From Sphingomonas sp. C3-2 (GTDB lineage Bacteria > Pseudomonadota > Alphaproteobacteria > Sphingomonadales > Sphingomonadaceae), in the NCBI RefSeq assembly GCF_033025475.1, contig NZ_CP130322.1:310001-374000 (forward strand): a stretch of 64,000 nucleotides of DNA, in the 5' to 3' direction. Both the position numbers and the translations under genes were made by a program. The notes under the pieces were generated by a model. The model did no database searches, was not told the DNA's origin, and saw nothing but the letters and a program-made list of their open reading frames with translations. Of the stretch, positions 1 to 8,395 are shown one piece after another (positions within the stretch are counted from its first letter, which is position 1; each line of letters starts with the position of its first letter).

Positions 1-2
1 AC

Positions 3-506
3 GCCATCCGCACGGACCGCGAAGAGGAGATCGCACGCCTGCGCGGACAGGTGCTCCCCATCATTTCGACGATGATTGGGTCAGCCGCCGTTCTCCTGCC
101 CTTCATCGCCGACTGGCCCTTTCTGCCGCCGTTCGGGCTCATGCTTTTCCTCAGCTGGCGCCTGCTGCGCCCCGAACTATGGCCCGCCTGGATGGGCATC
201 CCCCTTGGTCTCGTCGATGATTTTTTCAGCGGCGATCCGATGGGGAGCGCCATCTTCCTGTGGACCGCCATCCTCATCGCCCTCGACATAGTTGATCGTC
301 GCCTCGTCTGGCGCGATTATCTGCAGGATTGGCTGATCGCCGCAGCGGCCATCCTCTTCGCGCTCGGCGGCGGGCTTCTCGCCTCGAACATGACTGGCGG
401 TAACGGAAAACTTGTGCAGATCGCGCCTCAGATAATCCTTTCCATCCTTCTCTATCCCGCCGTTGCGCGCTTCTGCGCCATGCTCGATCGCTGGCGCCTG
501 TCCTGA
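3..506 (+). CDS. mreD: Rod shape-determining protein MreD (5' end beyond window)
   Basis: Small integral membrane protein of the elongation machinery, which links the MreB/MreC scaffold to PBP2 and RodA. The visible chain is almost entirely hydrophobic helices, with about five membrane spans and short charged loops, as in MreD. The reading frame is open to the left edge: an in-frame GTG at 51 exists, but the codons before it (AIRTDREEEIARLRGQ) carry no stop and look like the usual charged N-terminus, so the true start lies upstream of base 1. The gene stops 13 bases before mrdA, with rodA after that, the standard mre-mrd order. Family assignment is by topology and neighbourhood, since MreD is poorly conserved in sequence. 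Confidence 0.85.
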   Translation, partial: AIRTDREEEIARLRGQVLPIISTMIGSAAVLLPFIADWPFLPPFGLMLFLSWRLLRPELWPAWMGIPLGLVDDFFSGDPMGSAIFLWTAILIALDIVDRRLVWRDYLQDWLIAAAAILFALGGGLLASNMTGGNGKLVQIAPQIILSILLYPAVARFCAMLDRWRLS

Positions 507-519
507 TGGGTCTGGCGCA

Positions 520-2538
520 ATGAAGGAAAAGCGCAAAATCGTCCTCACCGAAGGGCAGCAATCGCTGGTCTTTACGCGGCGCTCGGTCTTTCTGGGCGCA
601 GCGCAGGCGGGCGTGGGGGTCATCCTTGCCAGCCGGTTAGGTTGGTTGTCGGTCGCGCAGAACGAGCGTTACTCGCTCATGTCCGAAAGCAACCGCGTCA
701 ACCTGCAGCTCATTCCTCCACGGCGCGGCTGGATCGTCGACCGTTTCGGGCGGTCGATCGCGATGAACCGTACCGATTTTCGTGTCGACCTCATTCCTGA
801 TCGCATCCTCGACGCGGACCATGCCGTCACCGCGCTTGGCGATCTGCTGGGACTTGAGGATGACGCACGCGCGCGCATTCTGGAGGACCTGGAAAAGGCT
901 GCCGGCTATCAGCCCGTTCCCGTCGCCGAACGGCTGACGTACGAGCAATATGCCGCGATCAGCGTCCAGCTTGCGGACATTCCCGGCATCAGCCCGGCGC
1001 GCGGCTATTCACGCTTCTATCCGGATGGTGCCGCGGTTGGGCATTTGGTCGGCTATGTCGGCCCGGCCTCGTCCAAGGATTACGAAAAGTCGCGCGATCC
1101 GCTGCTCGTCACGCCTGGGTTCAAGGTCGGCAAGGACGGCATCGAAAAAATGCTCGACCTCGATATGCGCGGCAAGCCCGGCGCCAAGCGCACCGAGGTT
1201 ACCGCGCGCGGCAAGCTCGTCCGCGAACTGACGACACGGCCGGACACGCCGGGCAATCAGGTAAAGCTCACCATCGACGCCGGGCTCCAGGCATACGCCG
1301 CACGGCGCCTTGGCACACAATCCGGCTCCTGCGTCGTGATCGATTGCCATAATGGCGATATTCTCGCCATGGCATCGATGCCTTGTTACGATCCCAACAG
1401 CTTTTCCGATGGCATCAGCCATGACGAATGGAACATGTTGTCCGAGGACGAGCGCGTTCCGCTGATGAACAAATCTCTTCAGGGGCTTTATCCGCCAGGA
1501 TCGACCTTCAAGCCAATGACAGCGCTGGCGCTGCTCAGCGCTGGCGTGGACCCCGAAGAAACCGTTTTTTGCAACGGCGGTTATCAGCTCGGCAACCGGC
1601 GCTTCGGTTGCCTCGGACGCCATGGCGCGATGAACCTGCACCGCGCCATCGCAAAGAGCTGCAACACCTATTTCTACGCCATGGGACGGCGCGCCTCGAT
1701 CGAACGGATCGCAGAGGCGGCGCGCAAAATGGGACTGGGCGCCGATCACCCCCTACCCGTTCCGTCGCAACGCTATGGCACCGTCCCCGATCCCGAGTGG
1801 AAAAAGCGGCGCTTCAAGCAGGAATGGAGCGTGTCGGACACGCTCAACACCTCGATCGGTCAGGGTTACCTGCTCGTCAGCCCATTGCAGCTTGCGCTGA
1901 TGTCCGCGCGCATTGCATCCGGGCGTGCGCTCGCCCCACATCTTCAGGCCCACCCGCCACAACAGGCGCCCTTTATCGAAGGCATTCCGCAGGAGCATTT
2001 CGCGCTCGTTCGCTCTGGGATGGACGAAGTCGTCAACGGTGCCGGCACGGCCGGGCGCAGCCGCCTGCCTCTCGCCGATGTGCGCATGGGCGGCAAGACC
2101 GGCACGGCACAGGTGCGCCGCATCGCCGGCGGCGCACGCGGCGGCTATAACGTGCCATGGAAATATCGCGACCACGGCCTTTTCGTATGCTTCGCGCCGG
2201 TGGAAAATCCGCGTTACGCCGCAGCCGTCGTCATCGAACACGGCATGTCGGGTTCAGGCGCCGCCGCCCCCGTCGCAAGCGACACGCTTCTCTATCTGTT
2301 CGATCCGGCCAAGGCGATGGAAAAGCTCAACGCCTTTGAAAAGCAGTGGGGCGGTGACATCGGTACGCGCATGGCCACAGAAGCCACACGCTACAAGGCC
2401 GCAAAAAGGGCAGCGGCCGATCCCGAAGCTGCGGCCGAACAGGCGGCGGCAGCAGCCGCCAATACTTCCGGTGCCTCCGCGAATACCACCAGCAATACCG
2501 CGCATGGAACGGCGCATAACGCCCAGGATCCCGAATGA
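520..2538 (+). CDS. mrdA: Penicillin-binding protein 2 (peptidoglycan DD-transpeptidase)
   Basis: Cross-links peptidoglycan during cell elongation, working with RodA. It has a short cytoplasmic N-terminus, one membrane anchor (about residues 26-45), a dimerisation domain and a C-terminal transpeptidase domain. The three catalytic motifs are visible: STFK with the nucleophile Ser at residue 328, SCN at 380-382 and KTGT at 526-529. I chose the ATG at 520, which begins MKEKRKIVL; an earlier in-frame ATG at 463 would run back into mreD and add 19 non-conserved residues. The last 45 residues are a low-complexity Ala/Asn/Thr-rich tail. It is followed by rodA with a 4-base ATGA overlap, which implies translational coupling. 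Confidence 0.96.
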   Translation: MKEKRKIVLTEGQQSLVFTRRSVFLGAAQAGVGVILASRLGWLSVAQNERYSLMSESNRVNLQLIPPRRGWIVDRFGRSIAMNRTDFRVDLIPDRILDADHAVTALGDLLGLEDDARARILEDLEKAAGYQPVPVAERLTYEQYAAISVQLADIPGISPARGYSRFYPDGAAVGHLVGYVGPASSKDYEKSRDPLLVTPGFKVGKDGIEKMLDLDMRGKPGAKRTEVTARGKLVRELTTRPDTPGNQVKLTIDAGLQAYAARRLGTQSGSCVVIDCHNGDILAMASMPCYDPNSFSDGISHDEWNMLSEDERVPLMNKSLQGLYPPGSTFKPMTALALLSAGVDPEETVFCNGGYQLGNRRFGCLGRHGAMNLHRAIAKSCNTYFYAMGRRASIERIAEAARKMGLGADHPLPVPSQRYGTVPDPEWKKRRFKQEWSVSDTLNTSIGQGYLLVSPLQLALMSARIASGRALAPHLQAHPPQQAPFIEGIPQEHFALVRSGMDEVVNGAGTAGRSRLPLADVRMGGKTGTAQVRRIAGGARGGYNVPWKYRDHGLFVCFAPVENPRYAAAVVIEHGMSGSGAAAPVASDTLLYLFDPAKAMEKLNAFEKQWGGDIGTRMATEATRYKAAKRAAADPEAAAEQAAAAAANTSGASANTTSNTAHGTAHNAQDPE

Positions 2539-3647
2539 CCGGCCCCTCCTTCGTTCCCGCCCCGCTCGCACGCCTTCCCTGGAAAATGCTGCTGCTCGTG
2601 GTTGGCATCACCACCTTCGGTCTGGTCGTGCTTTATTCGGCGGCGGGCGGACATCTTCGCCCATGGGCAATGTCGCAAGGCCTGCGCTTCTGCGTCTTCT
2701 TCGTCATGGCAATCGTCCTGTCGCGCGTGCCCGAGGGGTTCTGGAAAACGGCTGCCATCCCAATCTACGTCATCGTTCTGGTCCTGCTTATTCTCGTCGA
2801 ACTGCTCGGTTTTGTCGGCGGTGGCAGCCAGCGTTGGCTCGATCTGGGCTTTATCCGCATCCAACCATCGGAAATGATGAAGCTCGCCATCGTCCTGACC
2901 GTGGCACGATTCTACGATCTGCTGCCTGCCAGCCATATCCGCAGTTGGACAGCGATCTGGCCGCCCGCCGTTGCCATTGGCCTGCCCGCTATCCTCGTTC
3001 TGCTCCAGCCCGATCTCGGCACCGCGCTCATGATCATCGCGGGCGGCCTGACGGTCATGTTCCTGGCGGGCCTTCCGCTATACCTTTTTGTCGGTGGCGG
3101 GCTCGCCCTCGCGGCCGCAGTGCCAATCGTCTTCTCGATGCTGCACGAATATCAGCAGAAGCGCGTCTTCACCTTTCTTGACCCCGAAAGCGATCCGCTG
3201 GGCGCGGGCTATCATATCAGCCAGTCCAAGATCGCGATCGGATCGGGCGGAATCTTTGGTAAAGGCTTCCTGAACGGTAGCCAAAGCCATCTCGATTATC
3301 TGCCCGAAGGCCATACCGACTTCGTATTCGCCACCATGGTGGAAGAATGGGGGCTGATTGGCGGCCTAGCAGTGATCATCGGCTTCATCATGCTCGTCCG
3401 CTGGGGCGTGCGTGTGGGTCAACGCGCCGATTCGCGCTTCTCGCGGCTGACAGCAGCAGGTCTCGCCACCACGATCTTCTTTTATGTGGCGATCAACCTT
3501 GCAATGGTCATGGGCATGGCACCGGTGGTTGGGATCCCTCTCCCGCTCTTTAGTTTCGGGGGTTCGGCGATGATGACCGTGATGATCTGCATAGGCATCA
3601 TGATGTCGATCGACCGAGCGTCGAAAGGAAAATCGTCGCTGAATTGA
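2535..3647 (+). CDS. rodA: Peptidoglycan glycosyltransferase RodA
   Basis: SEDS-family polymerase that builds glycan strands from lipid II and partners with PBP2 in lateral wall growth. The 370-residue length and roughly ten hydrophobic spans fit the family. The conserved SEDS loop is present near residues 212-245 (FLDPESDPLGAGYHISQSK, then GSGG), followed by the LPEGHTDFVF segment typical of RodA/FtsW. The start ATG overlaps the mrdA stop by four bases. RodA rather than FtsW is inferred from its place directly after mrdA. No clear terminator was seen before the tRNA genes that follow. Confidence 0.95.
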   Translation: MTGPSFVPAPLARLPWKMLLLVVGITTFGLVVLYSAAGGHLRPWAMSQGLRFCVFFVMAIVLSRVPEGFWKTAAIPIYVIVLVLLILVELLGFVGGGSQRWLDLGFIRIQPSEMMKLAIVLTVARFYDLLPASHIRSWTAIWPPAVAIGLPAILVLLQPDLGTALMIIAGGLTVMFLAGLPLYLFVGGGLALAAAVPIVFSMLHEYQQKRVFTFLDPESDPLGAGYHISQSKIAIGSGGIFGKGFLNGSQSHLDYLPEGHTDFVFATMVEEWGLIGGLAVIIGFIMLVRWGVRVGQRADSRFSRLTAAGLATTIFFYVAINLAMVMGMAPVVGIPLPLFSFGGSAMMTVMICIGIMMSIDRASKGKSSLN

Positions 3648-3737
3648 ATTTAGGGTTTGCAAGTTGGAAATCCCCCGGTAAAGGGCTCCCATCTTGATCG
3701 CGCCGCCGACCAAAACGGCCGATTATCTGGAAAAAGT

Positions 3738-3813
<76 letters not shown>

Positions 3814-3836
3814 CTTCCCAGAAAGATGCCCAGAGT

Positions 3837-3912
<76 letters not shown>

Positions 3913-3939
3913 CTCTCTTCTCCAAGCACCTAAAGCTAC

Positions 3940-3960
3940 GGCGACGAGCGTCGCCATTTT
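3940..3960 (+). terminator. Intrinsic terminator after the tRNA-Lys pair
   Basis: A perfect six-base-pair stem, GGCGAC/GTCGCC, with a GAGC loop is followed by ATTTT. It sits just downstream of the second tRNA-Lys and before the converging mazG gene. The stem is short, so termination may be partial. Confidence 0.55.
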
Positions 3961-4043
3961 GAGCAACATTGCTTGACTGAGTGACTAGGCATAGAGCCCG
4001 AACGGGATTGGCTACGGCCATTTGGCCACCAACAACCTGAACC

Positions 4044-4802
4044 CTATAGCCGCGCCTTGGCAGCGCGCCAGAGCGCTTCCTTCTCGTCCATGGACAGCGC
4101 ATCGAAACCCTCGCCGACCATATCCTCCATCGCCCGAAAACGCGTCTCGAATTTGCGGCTGGCGCGCCTCAGGGCCGCTTCGGGATCGATGCTCAGATGC
4201 CGCGCCCAGTTGACGCAGGAAAAGAGCAGATCGCCCATTTCTTCCTCCATCGCGTCGATGTCAGGCGCGCTTTCCACCTCGGCCAGTTCTTCATCGATCT
4301 TGGCACGGGGGCCGGCCGCGTCATCCCAGTCAAACCCGGCGCGCGATGCGCGTTTCTGGAGCTTTTCGGCACGCATCAGCGCAGGGAGCCCAAGCGCCAC
4401 GCCCGCAAGCGCGCTCTTATCCTCTTTCTCCGCGCGTTCCTGCGCCTTGATGGCTTCCCATCCCGGGCGTCCGCCAGTCAGGCTCTGCCCTGCAGTGTCG
4501 AAAATATGCGGGTGGCGGCGCGTCATCTTGTTGCAGATCGCCTGAACCACGTCCCCCAGCGCGAAATGCCCGGCCTCTTCGGCCATGCGCGCGTGAAAGA
4601 CGACCTGAAGCAGCAAGTCTCCAAGCTCGTCCTTCAGATCGGCCATGTCGCCGCGCGCGATCGCATCGGCAACCTCATGCGCTTCCTCGATCGTGTAGGG
4701 TGCAATCGACGCAAAATCTTGTGCGACATCCCAGCTACACCCCGTGTCGGGATCGCGCAGTCGTGCCATGATGGCAACGAGCGGCTCGACGACAGAGGTC
4801 AT
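4044..4802 (-). CDS. mazG: Nucleoside triphosphate pyrophosphohydrolase MazG
   Basis: Hydrolyses (d)NTPs to monophosphates and pyrophosphate, a house-cleaning enzyme that can also affect (p)ppGpp levels. Two MazG domains are visible. The first has the metal-binding EExxE at residues 39-43 and ExxD at 59-62 (DELGDLLLQ). The second has a similar helix pair (EELAEVE and EEEMGDLLFS). The start at 4802 overlaps the upstream DUF2093 stop as ATGA; the longer reading (to 4883) would add 27 unrelated residues inside that gene. It is the last gene of the leftward block that begins with dusB. Confidence 0.93.
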   Translation of the reverse strand: MTSVVEPLVAIMARLRDPDTGCSWDVAQDFASIAPYTIEEAHEVADAIARGDMADLKDELGDLLLQVVFHARMAEEAGHFALGDVVQAICNKMTRRHPHIFDTAGQSLTGGRPGWEAIKAQERAEKEDKSALAGVALGLPALMRAEKLQKRASRAGFDWDDAAGPRAKIDEELAEVESAPDIDAMEEEMGDLLFSCVNWARHLSIDPEAALRRASRKFETRFRAMEDMVGEGFDALSMDEKEALWRAAKARL

Positions 4803-5014
4803 TTTTTCGGGGGGTGGCGCTTCAGCCATGCCTGCACTGCCTCTTCCGCGCCGATATAGGCCTCTTGCGCCTCGACGCTCCAATATACCAGCGCCTCAAG
4901 CGCGATGGGCTGCCCGGTTACTGCGCAGGAGACGAACTCGCCCGGTTCAACAATGTCATATTCGGGCGTGTCATAATGAATGACCGCGCGGCGCGGCGTC
5001 GGAATGCTTGTCAT
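4799..5014 (-). CDS. DUF2093 domain protein
   Basis: A 71-residue protein of unknown function. The pattern EPGEFVSCAVTGQPI...LVYWSVEAQEAY matches what I recall of the small alphaproteobacterial DUF2093 family, with one conserved Cys and a Trp-Ser-Val-Glu core. It has no signal peptide or membrane span. It overlaps hflX by four bases at its start and mazG by four bases at its end, so the three genes should be translated as a coupled unit. The function cannot be inferred beyond co-expression with a ribosome-associated GTPase and an NTP hydrolase. Confidence 0.8.
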   Translation of the reverse strand: MTSIPTPRRAVIHYDTPEYDIVEPGEFVSCAVTGQPIALEALVYWSVEAQEAYIGAEEAVQAWLKRHPPKK

Positions 5015-6312
5015 ATACGGGCCTCGAAACGTCCCCAGTCCATATCGGACATGCGAACTTCAAATCGGATGAAGGCCCCCTCCTCCACCCGCTCAACAAT
5101 ATCGCCGTGCGCGTGCAGCCATGCAATGGCCGCACCGTCGCTGGGCGACAGACGGATTGTGCGGACCTGGTTCCGACGCGTCAGATGCGCGGCCACCATG
5201 GCGCGCAAGGCCTCGACGCCCTCGCCGCTGATCGCCGATAGCACGGCAACATCATCGCGGCGAGCCGCTTCACCGACGATCTCGGTACGCAGCTCGTCGG
5301 AAACCAGATCGATCTTGTTCCACGCCTCCAGCACGGGAACGCTGCCTTCAGCGGAAATATCGATCCCTATTTCGCGGAGCACCTCCTCGACATCCGTCTT
5401 CTGCATCTCGCTATCGGGATGCGCTATGTCACGGACGTGCAGGATCAGATCGGCCGCTGTCACCTCTTCCAACGTCGCACGAAACGCCGCGACCAACTGG
5501 GTCGGCAGATCGGAGACGAAGCCCACCGTATCGGACAGGATGACCTTTTCGACACCGGGCAGGCTGATCTGGCGCATCGTCGGATCGAGTGTCGCGAACA
5601 GCAGATCTTCCGCCATGACGTCGGCACCGGTCAACCGGTTGAACAGCGTCGACTTGCCGGCATTAGTGTAACCGACCAAGCCAACGACCGGCCAGGGCGC
5701 ACGCTTGCGCCGATCACGGTGCAGACCGCGCGTACGGCTCACCTCAGCCAGTTCGCGGCGCAGCTTTGCCATCCGGTCGCGGATCATGCGCCGGTCGGCC
5801 TCGATCTGGGTTTCGCCAGGGCCGCCGAGAAAGCCGAAGCCGCCGCGCTGACGCTCAAGGTGGGTCCAACTGCGGACGAGCCGCCCGGCCTGATAGTCGA
5901 GATGCGCGAGTTCAACCTGGAGTCGTCCCTCGGCAGTCGCCGCGCGTTCGCCAAAAATTTCGAGGATAAGCCCGGTCCGATCGATCACCTTGGCCTTCAG
6001 GCGATCTTCGAGATTGCGCTGCTGTACCGGGGTCACTGCGGAATCGACGATCACCAGTTCCGCTTCGTCCTGCTGAACCGCCGTCGCAAGCTGCTCCACC
6101 TGCCCGCTACCAAAAAGCGTGGCGGGCTTGGGCTGACGCACACGAAAGGGCAATTTTTCAACCACCTCGATGCCAATCGCTTCGGCCAAGCCGGCAGCTT
6201 CTTCCAGCCGCGCATCGACATCGCGCCGGGAACGGCCAGTATCGGGCAGCGCAACGATCGCGCGCGCGCCTCTTGCCAGGCCATCATCGTCACTGCGCTG
6301 AAAAACGCTCAT
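5011..6312 (-). CDS. hflX: GTPase HflX
   Basis: Ribosome-binding GTPase that splits stalled or heat-damaged 70S ribosomes. The N-terminal HflX domain (about residues 20-120, with the LFGSGQVEQL segment) and a coiled linker precede the G domain. There, the P-loop GYTNAGKST is at residues 214-222, G3 DTVG at 261-264 and G4 NKID at 332-335. The length of 433 residues is normal. It lies directly downstream of hfq, as in many proteobacteria, and its stop overlaps the DUF2093 start. Confidence 0.96.
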   Translation of the reverse strand: MSVFQRSDDDGLARGARAIVALPDTGRSRRDVDARLEEAAGLAEAIGIEVVEKLPFRVRQPKPATLFGSGQVEQLATAVQQDEAELVIVDSAVTPVQQRNLEDRLKAKVIDRTGLILEIFGERAATAEGRLQVELAHLDYQAGRLVRSWTHLERQRGGFGFLGGPGETQIEADRRMIRDRMAKLRRELAEVSRTRGLHRDRRKRAPWPVVGLVGYTNAGKSTLFNRLTGADVMAEDLLFATLDPTMRQISLPGVEKVILSDTVGFVSDLPTQLVAAFRATLEEVTAADLILHVRDIAHPDSEMQKTDVEEVLREIGIDISAEGSVPVLEAWNKIDLVSDELRTEIVGEAARRDDVAVLSAISGEGVEALRAMVAAHLTRRNQVRTIRLSPSDGAAIAWLHAHGDIVERVEEGAFIRFEVRMSDMDWGRFEARI

Positions 6313-6344
6313 CCGGTACGCAATTCCACTTCTTCATAAATGCG

Positions 6345-6387
6345 AAAGCCGGGAGCGAACGGTTTCGCACCGCCCGCCCCCGGCTTT
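6345..6387 (-). other. Branched inverted repeat between hfq and hflX
   Basis: A nine-base-pair outer stem, AAAGCCGGG/CCCGGCTTT, encloses a smaller GCGAA/TTCGC hairpin. It lies in the 84-base gap between the hfq stop and the hflX start. It may attenuate transcription or protect the hfq 3' end. On the minus strand only a weak T-rich tract follows, so a full intrinsic terminator is doubtful. Confidence 0.4.
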
Positions 6388-6396
6388 ACCATATGA

Positions 6397-6894
6397 TCAA
6401 TCCTGATCTTCGGTTTCTTCGGCGAGATTCAGCGGATTGGCCGGCTGAACGGTCGAGATCGCGTGCTTGTAGACAAGCTGCGACAGACCATCGCGCTGGA
6501 GCAGCATGCAGAACAGATCGAATGCAACGATCTCTCCCTGCAGCATCACGCCGTTCACGAGGAACATCGTCACAGGATCTTCCGACTTGTGCACCGCGCT
6601 CAGGAACACTTCCTGCAGCGAACGGGATTTGCCACGCCCAGCATCGAATGCCGCTTCGATCGGCGAAAGGTCGATTGGGGTCGACGGCATGACCGTGGAG
6701 ATCGCATGCTTGTATACGAGCTGCGACTGGCCGTCGCGGCGGAGAAGCACGGAGAAATTGTCGAACCAGGTGATGATGCCCTGGAGCTTGACGCCCTTGA
6801 CCAGAAACATGGTGACCGGGGTCTTGTTCTTGCGGAGCGTGTTGAGAAAGATATCCTGCAAGTTATTGGTTTTATTATTGCTCTTATCTGGCAT
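6397..6894 (-). CDS. hfq: RNA chaperone Hfq, tandem two-domain form
   Basis: Sm-like RNA chaperone that pairs small RNAs with mRNAs. The 165-residue chain holds two complete Hfq domains: domain 1 about residues 10-72 and domain 2 about 94-156, joined by a linker of about 20 residues. Each has a LQ[D/E].FL N-helix, Sm1 (PVTMFLV.GV.LQG) and Sm2 ([10 protein letters not shown]). Domain 1 keeps the rim basic patch (RKNK) and the distal-face Lys of KLQG. Domain 2 reads HKSE and MLQG, so these positions are degenerate. The ATG at 6894 has an AAAGG ribosome site ten bases upstream; a longer ORF start is not needed. It sits between ntrX and hflX. Standard Hfq is about 80-100 residues and forms hexamers, so this one probably forms a trimer of two-domain subunits. 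Confidence 0.96.
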   Translation of the reverse strand: MPDKSNNKTNNLQDIFLNTLRKNKTPVTMFLVKGVKLQGIITWFDNFSVLLRRDGQSQLVYKHAISTVMPSTPIDLSPIEAAFDAGRGKSRSLQEVFLSAVHKSEDPVTMFLVNGVMLQGEIVAFDLFCMLLQRDGLSQLVYKHAISTVQPANPLNLAEETEDQD

Positions 6895-7005
6895 TTCATA
6901 CCATCCTTTTCTTGGCGGATCGTGGCCCGCAGGCATTTGCTTGATGCAAAGCTGATTAGCGCTGAATGTCTATCTGTTCCGAGAAGATTAGTCCACCGAA
7001 GACAG

Positions 7006-8394
7006 TCATTCGTCCCCCTCAGCCTTGACGTCTGCCATGCCCAGCAATTTCAGCTTCCGGTGAAGCGCCGACCGCTCCATGCCGATAAACGACGCGGTCC
7101 GCGAAATGTTGCCAGAGAAACGCCGGATCTGAATACGGAGATATTCGCGCTCGAATGTCTCGCGCGCTTCGCGCAGCGGTGCGCCCATGATTGCCGACGT
7201 TGCCGTACCCACACCGCCCTCGCTGTGCCCACCCAGCACCTCGGGAGGCAACATGTCGAGATCGATCCTGCCGATCCGGTCCCCGGGTGCCAGAATAATC
7301 GTCCGCTCAACCACATTGCGCAGCTGGCGCACATTGCCCGGCCAGTCATAGGCTTGGAGCGCGGCAACCGCATCCATTGAGACATCAGGCGCCCGGACGC
7401 GTCGTTCACTGGCATAGCGCGCGACAAAATGCTCAACGAGCGGCGGAATATCCTCGCGCCGCTCAGAGAGCGACGGAATATGCACAGGCACCACGTTCAG
7501 GCGGTAATACAGATCTTCGCGAAAACGCCCAGCCAAGATCTCATCGGGCAGATCGCGCGAGGTTGCGGAAACGACGCGCACCTCCACCTTCACCATCCGC
7601 TGCCCGCCGACACGCGTAAAGCTTTGATCGGTCAACACCCGCAGGATCTTGGCTTGGGTCGTCAGCGGCATGTCCGCGATCTCATCGAGGAACAATGTGC
7701 CGCCATGCGCCTGTTCGAGCAGCCCGGGGCGGACAAGTTCGCCCCCCTCTTCCACGCCGAACAATTCCTCCTCGACACGTTCGGGGCTCATCATCGCAGC
7801 GCCGACTACAACAATCGGCCCGCTCGCCCGGTTGCTCCACATGTGCAGCAGCCGGGCGGCAACCTCCTTGCCCACGCCGGCAGGCCCAGTGATGAGCACG
7901 CGGCTTCCTGTCGCCGCCACGCGCTTCAGCGTTGCGCGAACGGTGTTGATCGCGGCGGAATTGCCGGTCAACTCCTCTTCGCGGCCGACCTGCGCGCGCA
8001 GCGAGGCATTTTCCTGACGCAGACGCTCAGTCTCGGTCGCACGAGAGACGAGGTGCAGCAACCGTGCGGCCTCGAACGGCTTTTCAATGAAATCCACCGC
8101 GCCACGGCGAATGGCGGCAACGGCCGTATCCAGATTGCCATGACCCGACATCACCAGAACCGGCAGAGACGGGTCACGGCGCTTGATCTCGTCAAGCAAT
8201 TCCAGGCCGTCCAGTTTCGATCCCTGCAGCCATACGTCGAGAAGGACGAGTGAAGGTCTGCGATCAGCAATCGCCTCGAGCGCAGCGTCGCTGTGCCCCG
8301 CGCTACGGGCGCTGTAGCCCTCATCCTCGAGAACGCCCGATACGAGATCGCGGATATCCTGTTCGTCGTCGACTATCAGAATTTCAAGCGCCAT
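7006..8394 (-). CDS. ntrX: Response regulator NtrX (AAA+ type, no GAFTGA loop)
   Basis: Partner of the NtrY kinase, involved in nitrogen, redox and envelope control in alphaproteobacteria. Domains: receiver (residues 1-125, phospho-acceptor Asp53 in LLDVWL), AAA+ domain with P-loop GPAGVGKE at 170-177 and Walker B TLFLDE, then a Fis-type helix-turn-helix at the C-terminus (ISRTASFIGMERSALHRKLK). Between LFG (211-213) and Walker B there is no GAFTGA motif, so activation of sigma-54 polymerase is unlikely. The neighbouring NtrC has this motif. It begins one base after the ntrY stop, clearly one operon. Confidence 0.95.
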   Translation of the reverse strand: MALEILIVDDEQDIRDLVSGVLEDEGYSARSAGHSDAALEAIADRRPSLVLLDVWLQGSKLDGLELLDEIKRRDPSLPVLVMSGHGNLDTAVAAIRRGAVDFIEKPFEAARLLHLVSRATETERLRQENASLRAQVGREEELTGNSAAINTVRATLKRVAATGSRVLITGPAGVGKEVAARLLHMWSNRASGPIVVVGAAMMSPERVEEELFGVEEGGELVRPGLLEQAHGGTLFLDEIADMPLTTQAKILRVLTDQSFTRVGGQRMVKVEVRVVSATSRDLPDEILAGRFREDLYYRLNVVPVHIPSLSERREDIPPLVEHFVARYASERRVRAPDVSMDAVAALQAYDWPGNVRQLRNVVERTIILAPGDRIGRIDLDMLPPEVLGGHSEGGVGTATSAIMGAPLREARETFEREYLRIQIRRFSGNISRTASFIGMERSALHRKLKLLGMADVKAEGDE

Positions 8395-8395
8395 C

